This document shows positions 1 through 5,248 of a DNA stretch of 6,641 nt, one piece after another; position 1 is the stretch's first letter, and each line of letters begins with the position of its first letter. The translations under genes and the position numbers were made by a program. This DNA comes from Cypionkella sp. Lineage in GTDB: Bacteria; Pseudomonadota; Alphaproteobacteria; Rhodobacterales; Rhodobacteraceae. The stretch lies in the NCBI GenBank assembly GCA_018063485.1, contig JAGPBG010000132.1:1-6641 (forward strand), in the 5' to 3' direction. The notes under the pieces were generated by a model. The model was not told where the DNA came from. It was given only the letters and a program-made list of their open reading frames with translations, and did no database searches.

Positions 1-1201
1 AGACCGGCAGGGCATAACCTTCCAGCGCGCCGGGCAAAAGCTGATCCTTGAAGGGCGCAAGGTATTCGGCAACGCGGCCCGAGGCGGCCTCTCCCACCGG
101 CGCACCCAGAACCGAATTCGAGAAATAAGACTGGATGCGCGGCAGGGCACCGCCGTTCAGCGTCTGGTTCACCAATTCGAAGTTGAAGGCATCAATCAGC
201 GCCTCGCGCACCCGCCAATCGGCAAAGATCGGCTTGCGGATGTTGAACACAAAGCCCTCGATCCCCGAAGGGCGTTGGTGCGGAATGTCCGATTTCACCA
301 CATCGCCCGATTGCACCGCCGGAAAATCATAATTGCTTGCCCATTTCGCCGGGTTGGCCTCGCGGTAGCTGGTGATCAGTCCGGCCTTGAAGGATTCGAA
401 CACCACACCAGCATCGCCAAAGTATTCATAGCGCACCTCGTCGAAATTCTGTTGCCCGCGGTTGAAAGGCAGATCCTTGCCCCACCAGTCGGGATTTTTC
501 TTGTAGCTGACAAACTTGCCGGCCTCGAATTTGTCGACCACATAGGGGCCGGACCCGATCGGTGGCTCCATCGTGGTGGCTGCAAAATCGCGGCCCTCCC
601 ATTGCGCCATTTCCAGAATCGGGCGCAGGCCAAGGATCAGCGGCAATTCACGGTCTTGTGCATTGAAGGTGAACCGCACCGAGCGCGGGCCGGTCTGTTC
701 GGATTTGGCGATCTTCTTCCAGGCCCCGGCATAGCGCGGGCTGCCTTCGGTTCCCAGCTTCTCGAAGGACCACAGCACATCCTTAACTGTCACCGGTTTG
801 CCATCCGTGAACCGGGCGCCTTCACGAAGGGTAAATTCTACGTATGTGCGGGCCTCATCAGTATCGACCGATTCGGCCAAAAGCCCGTAAAGGGTGAAGG
901 GTTCGTCATAAGAACGGCCCATAAGTGTCTCAACAGTCATGCTTGAAAGCCCGGCAGGGGCCGAGCCTTTGACGATGAAAGGGTTCATCGAATCAAAGCT
1001 GCCGTTCTCCCCGAAAACGATGCGTCCGCCCTTGGGGGCATCTGGGTTGGCATAGGGCAGGGACACAAAATCAGGTGGGAGGGCAGGCTCACCATACATA
1101 GCTATGCCGTGGCGCGGCTCGGCCAGGGCCGTCGGCGCGAGAATCAGCAGCGCCGCCGCGGCTCCGATTGCCTTCAGGTTTGCGAAATAAACCGATCCCA
1201 T
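1..1201 (-). CDS. YejA-like ABC transporter substrate-binding protein (SBP family 5), N-terminal part, cut by window edge
   Basis: The reading frame stays open from the ATG at 1201 to base 1, giving 400 residues; the C-terminus lies off the window. Residues 1-27 form a signal peptide: a basic start, the hydrophobic run AIGAAAALLILAP, then cleavage after ALA. The mature protein begins EPRHGIAMYGEPALPPDF, and residues 48-59 (LPYANPDAPKGG) are typical of YejA-type oligopeptide binders. Residues 123-146 (FTLREGARFTDGKPVT onward) match the SBP_bac_5 signature. The inferred role is periplasmic capture of oligopeptides or related compounds for an inner-membrane permease; yejB/yejE/yejF-like genes would be expected further left but cannot be seen. 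AAAGGA lies 11 nt before the ATG, a slightly long spacing. The family call is firm. The substrate is not readable, because SBP family 5 also binds sugars, nickel and opines. Confidence 0.9.
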   Translation of the reverse strand, partial: MGSVYFANLKAIGAAAALLILAPTALAEPRHGIAMYGEPALPPDFVSLPYANPDAPKGGRIVFGENGSFDSMNPFIVKGSAPAGLSSMTVETLMGRSYDEPFTLYGLLAESVDTDEARTYVEFTLREGARFTDGKPVTVKDVLWSFEKLGTEGSPRYAGAWKKIAKSEQTGPRSVRFTFNAQDRELPLILGLRPILEMAQWEGRDFAATTMEPPIGSGPYVVDKFEAGKFVSYKKNPDWWGKDLPFNRGQQNFDEVRYEYFGDAGVVFESFKAGLITSYREANPAKWASNYDFPAVQSGDVVKSDIPHQRPSGIEGFVFNIRKPIFADWRVREALIDAFNFELVNQTLNGGALPRIQSYFSNSVLGAPVGEAASGRVAEYLAPFKDQLLPGALEGYALPV

Positions 1202-1279
1202 ATTGGCAACAATCCTTTGTGTCCTGTTTTTCTTGGCTCTGACCTTATGCGGGCTTTCCAGCCAATTCAAACTTTTAAC

Positions 1280-1308
1280 TTGGCCCCGGACGCAGGACGG
1301 CGTATAAA
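1280..1308 (+). promoter_or_regulatory. Sigma70-like promoter for the candidate small RNA
   Basis: TTGGCC at 1280-1285 (4 of 6 matches to TTGACA) and TATAAA at 1303-1308 (5 of 6 matches to TATAAT) are separated by exactly 17 bases. Transcription should start near A1315 to G1318. The -35 contains CTTG (1279-1282), so use by a heat-shock-type sigma factor is also possible. No protein-coding start follows; the next strong signal is the terminator at 1362-1392. Confidence 0.5.
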
Positions 1309-1314
1309 GGCCTT

Positions 1315-1392
1315 ACTGCTCGATAGGTTTCTTGCCTGTATGAAACCTGCCTCAACAACTTAACGCCAGCTTCGCGCTGGCGTTTTTTTTTT
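1315..1392 (+). ncRNA. Candidate orphan small RNA of about 78 nt
   Basis: A promoter with ideal spacing ends at 1308 and a strong intrinsic terminator ends at 1392, with no credible open reading frame between them. The predicted transcript would have a 7-bp hairpin, AGGTTTC (1325-1331) with GAAACCT (1342-1348) closing a 10-nt loop. A single-stranded linker with CCUC, CAACAAC and UUAA (about 1349-1361) follows, then a 9-bp terminator stem and ten U residues. Hairpin, pyrimidine/A-rich linker and U-tailed terminator is the usual build of an Hfq-dependent trans-acting small RNA. The CCUC could pair with Shine-Dalgarno sequences of targets. It lies between the divergent binding-protein gene and bdhA. 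I do not recognise it as a named family, although Rhodobacter species have several small RNAs of this size. Expression is inferred, not shown. Confidence 0.5.
1362..1392 (+). terminator. Rho-independent terminator
   Basis: The perfect 9-bp stem AACGCCAGC (1362-1370) / GCTGGCGTT (1376-1384) closes a 5-nt TTCGC loop, and a run of ten T residues spans 1383-1392. The T-run is on the plus strand only, so the terminator acts rightward. No plus-strand protein gene lies upstream in the window, which is the main reason to infer a small RNA. It also shields bdhA from rightward read-through. Confidence 0.88.
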
Positions 1393-1405
1393 GAATCTTT
1401 CGGCA

Positions 1406-1443
1406 GGTTTGGCCGCTGGCTCCGGTTTGGCCAAGGCCACCGG
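1406..1443. repeat. Direct repeat plus imperfect palindrome upstream of bdhA
   Basis: GGTTTGGCC occurs at 1406-1414 and again at 1424-1432, an 18-bp period. The second copy sits inside a bulged inverted repeat: CCGGT (1422-1426) pairs with ACCGG (1439-1443), and GGCC (1429-1432) with GGCC (1435-1438). It lies about 65-100 bp before the bdhA start, where an operator could sit. GC-rich intergenic DNA gives such repeats by chance fairly often, so a regulatory role is only a suggestion. No convincing bdhA promoter was found between 1393 and 1506. Confidence 0.3.
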
Positions 1444-1506
1444 CTTCTCATGCCCGGCGGGATCAGCTATGGCTTTGACCGTCACAATTGCGAAAGGGCC
1501 AGCGCC

Positions 1507-2280
1507 ATGATGCTATCTGGAAAAACCGCCATCATCACCGGGTCGAATTCCGGGATCGGCTTGGGCGTGGCGGAGGAACTGGCGCGGGCCGGGGCGGATA
1601 TTGTGTTGAACAGTTTCACCGACCGGGCTGAGGATCACGATCTTGCGAGCGAACTGGCCAAGCGGTTTGGCGTGAAAGTGCGCTATATCGCCGCCGATAT
1701 GTCGAAGGGGGATGCGTGCCGCGGGCTGATCGAAAAAGCCGGGGTCTGCGATATTCTGGTGAACAATGCCGGCATCCAGCATGTTGCACCGGTGGATGAG
1801 TTTCCGGTCGAAAAATGGGACCAGATCATCGCCATCAACCTGACCTCGGCGTTTCACACCACTGCCGTTGTGCTGCCGATGATGCGGGCCAGGGGCTGGG
1901 GCAGGGTGGTCAATATCGCCTCGGCGCATGGGTTGACGGCATCGCCCTATAAATCGGCCTATGTCGCGGCCAAACATGGGGTGGTGGGGCTGTCGAAAAC
2001 CGTGGCGCTGGAAACGGCGGGTCAGGGCATCACCTGCAACGCGATTTGTCCCGGCTATGTGCTGACACCTTTGGTCGAGGCACAAATCCCCGGCCAGATG
2101 CAGGTGCATGGCATGGACCGCGACACCGTGATCCGTGAGGTGATGTTGCAACGCCAACCGTCGCGCCAATTCGCCACCACCGCGCAAATTGGCGGCACGG
2201 CGGTCTATCTGTGCAGCCCGGCGGCGGATCAGGTCACCGGCACCACGATTTCAGTGGATGGCGGCTGGACGGCGCTCTAG
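1507..2280 (+). CDS. bdhA: D-3-hydroxybutyrate dehydrogenase (short-chain dehydrogenase family)
   Basis: This cytosolic enzyme of 257 residues interconverts D-3-hydroxybutyrate and acetoacetate with NAD (EC 1.1.1.30), the step that returns polyhydroxybutyrate carbon to central metabolism. Visible features are the Rossmann motif TGSNSGIG (11-18), NNAG (86-89), Asn111, and the catalytic Ser139/Tyr152/Lys156 (SAYVAAKHG). The run GIQHVAPVDEFP (89-100) and CPGYVLTPLVEAQI (181-194) separate it from generic FabG-like reductases. Gln91, His141, Lys149 and Gln193 fall at the substrate-binding positions known for the Pseudomonas fragi enzyme (Gln94, His144, Lys152, Gln196). Family length is about 255-260. 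The ATG at 1507 follows AAAGGG with 8 nt spacing; the next codon is also ATG. The longer frame from 1450 adds 19 unconserved-looking residues with no ribosome site. The stop is one base from the convergent DUF502 stop. Confidence 0.93.
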   Translation: MMLSGKTAIITGSNSGIGLGVAEELARAGADIVLNSFTDRAEDHDLASELAKRFGVKVRYIAADMSKGDACRGLIEKAGVCDILVNNAGIQHVAPVDEFPVEKWDQIIAINLTSAFHTTAVVLPMMRARGWGRVVNIASAHGLTASPYKSAYVAAKHGVVGLSKTVALETAGQGITCNAICPGYVLTPLVEAQIPGQMQVHGMDRDTVIREVMLQRQPSRQFATTAQIGGTAVYLCSPAADQVTGTTISVDGGWTAL

Positions 2281-2281
2281 A

Positions 2282-2980
2282 TCACTGCGCGGCGATCACT
2301 GCCTCGATCGCCTCTTTGCTCACGGGATAGACCAGACCGGCCGAGACGATCAGCTTGATTGCCTCATCCGGTTTCAGATCCATCATGACCACATCCTTGG
2401 CCGGAACATAAAGCAACATCCCCGAAGTCAGCGGTGTCAGCGCCATGAATACCGCAATCATCTCATGGTCTTGCGGCAAACGATCTGCAATCTCGCCCTT
2501 GGGCACCGCCGCCACCAGACCCACCGCCCAAGTGCCCTGACGCGGAAACTCCACCAGACAGGTGCGGTCAAAACCTTTCTCGGACTTGCCGAAAAAGGTT
2601 TCGGTGATCTGTTTCACTCCCGAATAGACCGAGCGTACCACAGGCATCCTGTCCACCAGCGTTTCCGCCTGATGGATCACCGTGCGCCCGATCAGCCCGC
2701 GCGCCACCCAGCCGATGAAGGCGGTGACCACCAGAAACACCAGAACGCCCACGCCGCGCACTGGAAAGCGGCTTTCGGGGCCAAGGTAATAGCGCACCAA
2801 AGCATCCGGCTTCCACGCCGAAGGGATCAGCGGCACGATCCAGCCATCAATCCAGCCAGTCACCGCCCAGATCACATAGATCGTCATGCCAATCGGCAGC
2901 ACCACGACCAATCCGGTCAGGAACGAGGCGCGCATCGCCCCAAAGACCGTGCGGCGCGCAGGGGAAACAGGATTTGACAT
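2282..2980 (-). CDS. DUF502 family inner-membrane protein
   Basis: This 232-residue protein has two membrane helices, about residues 20-43 (SFLTGLVVVLPIGMTIYVIW) and 75-97 (RGVGVLVFLVVTAFIGWVAR), followed by a soluble C-terminal domain. The motif order is that of the DUF502 family: GLVVVLPIGMT in helix 1, the helix-2 run, PVVRSVYSGVKQ (113-124), EFPRQG (144-149), TPLTSG (182-187), then AKDVVMMDLKPDEAIKLIVS (194-213). Relatives usually carry TPNPTSG where this one has TPLTSG. The molecular function of the family is not established. AAGGAG lies 5 nt before the ATG. The gene is 72 nt downstream of psuG on the same strand, so it may be the last gene of that unit, or it may be driven by the weak promoter at 3005-3033. 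It ends tail to tail with bdhA. Confidence 0.9.
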   Translation of the reverse strand: MSNPVSPARRTVFGAMRASFLTGLVVVLPIGMTIYVIWAVTGWIDGWIVPLIPSAWKPDALVRYYLGPESRFPVRGVGVLVFLVVTAFIGWVARGLIGRTVIHQAETLVDRMPVVRSVYSGVKQITETFFGKSEKGFDRTCLVEFPRQGTWAVGLVAAVPKGEIADRLPQDHEMIAVFMALTPLTSGMLLYVPAKDVVMMDLKPDEAIKLIVSAGLVYPVSKEAIEAVIAAQ

Positions 2981-3004
2981 GAAGGCTCCTTGATCGGCGG
3001 GGCC

Positions 3005-3033
3005 AATCTATGCAACGCCATGCCCCGGCACAA
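3005..3033 (-). promoter_or_regulatory. Possible weak promoter before the DUF502 gene
   Basis: Read on the minus strand, TTGTGC (3033-3028) and TAGATT (3010-3005) are 17 bases apart, inside the 72-nt gap after psuG. The matches to consensus are modest (3 and 4 of 6). It could let the DUF502 gene be transcribed apart from psuKG. No terminator hairpin with a T-run follows the psuG stop, so read-through is equally possible. Confidence 0.28.
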
Positions 3034-3052
3034 TGGGCGGTGTTGCGCGGTA

Positions 3053-3976
3053 TCAGATTTTGACGCGCATCTTGGCGATTTCAACGGCAATCACCGCCGC
3101 GAGCCGGGCGTTGTTCAAGACCAGCGCGATGTTAGACGCCAGCGAGCGCCCCTCGGTCAGTTCGAAAATCCGCTGAAGCAGAAAGGGGGTCACGGCCTTG
3201 GCGGCGATACCTTGGGCAGTTGCCTCGGCCAGCGCGGTCTCGATCGCCGGGCCGATCACATCGAGGCGAATCTCATCGGCCAAAGGGATCGGATTGGCCA
3301 CCAACTGCCCGCCCGGCAGGCCCAAAGCGGCGCGCATCATATGGGCGGCGGCGATTTCGCGTGCATGGTCCATCCGCAAGGGGGCGATGATACCACTGTC
3401 ACGCGACCAAAAGGCCGGGAAGGCATCCTGACCAAAGGCGATCACCGGAACTCCGGCCGTCTCCAGCACTTCAAGCGTTTTGGGAAGGTCCAGAATCGCC
3501 TTGGCCCCGGCGGCAACCACGGTCACGGCGGTGGCACCAAGTTCAGGCAGGTCGGCGGAAATGTCGAAACTGGTTTCGGCCCCACGATGCACGCCGCCGA
3601 TACCGCCGGTCGCAAACACCGCAATGCCAGCACGAGCGGCGCAGATCATCGTGGCGGCAACGGTGGTCGCCCCGGTGCGCCCCGAGGTCAGGCACACGGC
3701 CAGATCGGCGCGCGAGACCTTCATCGCATCATGGCATTGGCCCAAAGCGTCCAATTCGGGCGCGGTCAGGCCGATGTGGATATGGCCACCCATTATGGCA
3801 ATCGTGGCAGGCACTGCCCCATGGGCGCGCACCTCGGCCTCGACCGCGCGGGCGGTTTCCACGTTTTGCGGAAACGGCATGCCATGGGTGATGATGGTGC
3901 TTTCCAGCGCCACCACCGCTCGCCCAGAGGTGAGGGCACCGGCAACTTCGGGGGCGTAAATCATCGGGGCGCTCAT
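3053..3976 (-). CDS. psuG: Pseudouridine-5'-phosphate glycosidase
   Basis: PsuG (307 residues, normal family length) splits the C-C glycosidic bond of pseudouridine 5'-phosphate, giving uracil and ribose 5-phosphate in the cytosol. Hallmarks are ALESTIITHGMPFPQN (23-38) with the conserved Glu25, MGGHIHIGL (62-70), KVSRADL with Lys86, FATGGIGGVHRG (121-132), SFDISADLPEL (136-146) with Asp142, AAGAKAILD (155-163) with Lys159, and LVANPIP (225-231). Lys159 aligns with the Lys of Escherichia coli PsuG that forms a Schiff base with the opened ribose (Lys166), and Asp142 with its metal-site Asp149. Asn282 also fits a conserved active-site position. The ATG overlaps the psuK stop as ATGA and has AGGAGA 9 nt upstream inside psuK, so translational coupling is likely. 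Confidence 0.95.
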   Translation of the reverse strand: MSAPMIYAPEVAGALTSGRAVVALESTIITHGMPFPQNVETARAVEAEVRAHGAVPATIAIMGGHIHIGLTAPELDALGQCHDAMKVSRADLAVCLTSGRTGATTVAATMICAARAGIAVFATGGIGGVHRGAETSFDISADLPELGATAVTVVAAGAKAILDLPKTLEVLETAGVPVIAFGQDAFPAFWSRDSGIIAPLRMDHAREIAAAHMMRAALGLPGGQLVANPIPLADEIRLDVIGPAIETALAEATAQGIAAKAVTPFLLQRIFELTEGRSLASNIALVLNNARLAAVIAVEIAKMRVKI

Positions 3977-4869
3977 GTGCCAATCTCTCCTGAAACATAG
4001 GTTGCGGCGGCGTGCAGGGCAAAGGACAGGGCTTGCTGGCGCGATGAACCCCGCGCCTCGGCCACCAGATGCGCGGCCATGAAGGTATCTCCGGCGCCCG
4101 TGACCCGCGCCACCATGACGGGGAGCGGCTGGTCCGAAATCACACCCGCACCCTGCTTGCCATCGGCGCAGGGCTTGCCGCCATCGGTGACCAATACCCG
4201 CGCAGCGCCCCGCGCAAGCAATGCCAGCGCGGCCCCCTCAGCGGTTTCGGCCCGGCCTTGCGACAGGATATTTGCCTCTTCCAGATTGACGTAAAGCGTC
4301 GCCCCCGGATGGGCCAGCAGCGGCAACAGCCGTTGCGCCTTGCCCGGTGAGGCCGGAGCCACCCGCAAATCGGCGGCGGCAAACAGGTTTGATGCGGCTA
4401 TCTCGGTTAGCAAAGCCTCGGTCAGATTACCGTCCAGCGCGATCAGCCCCGACCAGGGGGCCAAGACAGACCCCAGACGGCCATCGCGCAAGGGAGCCAG
4501 AATCTTGTCGCCCGCAGCCTCAAGCGAATGGGCATCGGCAATGGCTGCGATCAGGCCATTTGCACCCTCAACCGCCATATAGCGATCGGTGGGCAGATCA
4601 TTGGAACGGTAGACATGATCCGCGTTCATCCCCATGCGCAGCGCGGTGGCCACCAGTTCATCGCCCTCGGCGTCGCGGCCAATGGCGGTCAGCAGGGCAG
4701 GGGTCAGGCCAAAGCGGCGCAGGGTCATCGCGATGTTCATCGCGACGCCCCCCGGCAGGCGGCTGATCCGTCCCGGCACATCAGCGCCCAACCGCAACGA
4801 CGCAGGAGCACGCCCGATGATGTCCCACAAGACCGATCCGATGCAAAGGATGTCAGGTATATTGCTCAT
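3973..4869 (-). CDS. psuK: Pseudouridine kinase (PfkB family carbohydrate kinase)
   Basis: The 298-residue PfkB/ribokinase-fold kinase is called PsuK because it overlaps psuG by 4 nt; it would phosphorylate pseudouridine with ATP to make the PsuG substrate. Visible features are the N-terminal strand ILCIGSVLWD (7-16), the sugar-site glycines RLPGGVAMNIA (37-47), the Mg-linked NxxE motif NLEE (195-198), LVTDGG (226-231), and the PfkB signature VTGAGDTF (256-263) with Asp261 as the expected catalytic base. Sequence alone would allow another PfkB sugar or nucleoside kinase; the context makes pseudouridine strongly favoured. The ATG at 4869 is chosen because the fold starts right after it. An in-frame TTG at 4899 would add ten polar residues and has no ribosome site. 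The ATG itself has only a poor one (GGA at short spacing). No pseudouridine transporter is visible in the window. Confidence 0.9.
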   Translation of the reverse strand: MSNIPDILCIGSVLWDIIGRAPASLRLGADVPGRISRLPGGVAMNIAMTLRRFGLTPALLTAIGRDAEGDELVATALRMGMNADHVYRSNDLPTDRYMAVEGANGLIAAIADAHSLEAAGDKILAPLRDGRLGSVLAPWSGLIALDGNLTEALLTEIAASNLFAAADLRVAPASPGKAQRLLPLLAHPGATLYVNLEEANILSQGRAETAEGAALALLARGAARVLVTDGGKPCADGKQGAGVISDQPLPVMVARVTGAGDTFMAAHLVAEARGSSRQQALSFALHAAATYVSGEIGT

Positions 4870-4926
4870 CGTCCGGTTTTGACGCTGCAATCGGGGCAAG
4901 GCAAGAGGCGACGAGACGGCACGGCC

Positions 4927-5220
4927 TCAGGGATGCGCATTTTTCCAGGCGGTCTCGAAGGTGGCGATGCTGGCAGCGGGCGGAACCGACGTAGAAAGCG
5001 TCACCACATCGCCATTATGGGTGACCGCAACCGGACCGACCCCCGGCACGAGCATGGAGGGATCGTGGGTTTCGATATAGGCGCGGGTGGTGTAGAAAAA
5101 CACCCAGCCAAAGTCTTTCGTCAGCGTCTTTTCCGTGAGCAGCACGAAATCATGTTTTGCAGGCGCAATCACCGCCTTGGTGAAAGCGGCTTCGGCCTGT
5201 TCCAGCGTGTTGATCGTCAT
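4927..5220 (-). CDS. Probable Imm35-type (YrhB-like) immunity protein for the upstream PAAR effector
   Basis: This small alpha/beta protein has 97 residues from the ATG at 5220. The core DFGWVFFYTTRAYIETHDPS (36-55), the GVGPVAV turn (60-66), the strand DVVTLSTSVPP (71-81) and a C-terminal FETAW (88-92) resemble the Imm35/YrhB immunity family, which is found beside polymorphic toxins, including papain-fold ones. It starts 28 nt after the effector stop on the same strand, as expected for a cognate antidote that binds the effector. GAGGG lies 8 nt before this ATG. From this start it has no signal peptide and would act in the cytosol. A longer form from an ATG at 5319 (130 residues) has a stronger ribosome site and a hydrophobic N-terminus but overlaps the effector by 71 bp in another frame. 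Family call moderate, role inferred from context. Confidence 0.75.
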   Translation of the reverse strand: MTINTLEQAEAAFTKAVIAPAKHDFVLLTEKTLTKDFGWVFFYTTRAYIETHDPSMLVPGVGPVAVTHNGDVVTLSTSVPPAASIATFETAWKNAHP

Positions 5221-5248
5221 TTGATCAGCCCTCGTTTGCCAAGCCGTT

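Noticed and set aside
275..946. Plus-strand open frame of 223 codons within the binding-protein gene
   Set aside because: It is antisense to the SBP family 5 gene, which is supported by a signal peptide and family motifs across the same bases.
1109..1363. Plus-strand frame of 84 codons ending at the terminator, a possible small protein
   Set aside because: Its first third is antisense to the signal-peptide region, it has no ribosome site, and the predicted promoter lies within it near its end, so the terminator more likely belongs to a small RNA.
1450..1506. Upstream extension of BdhA from an earlier ATG
   Set aside because: The extra 19 residues do not fit the family N-terminus, and the ribosome site AAAGGG favours 1507.
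1513..2187. Minus-strand open frame of 224 codons opposite bdhA
   Set aside because: His/Arg-rich translation with no family resemblance, fully explained as the shadow of the bdhA codon pattern.
2990..4000. Plus-strand open frame of 336 codons opposite psuG
   Set aside because: It lies wholly antisense to a well-supported psuG, has low-complexity Gly/His/Arg-rich composition and no recognisable motif; such frames are common opposite GC-rich genes.
4870..4899. TTG start giving PsuK ten more residues
   Set aside because: No Shine-Dalgarno sequence precedes it, and the added MPRLQRQNRT is not part of the kinase fold.
4895..4932. Inverted repeat GAGGC/GCCTC after the immunity gene as a terminator
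   Set aside because: The stem is only about 5 bp with a 14-nt loop, and no T-run follows on the minus strand.
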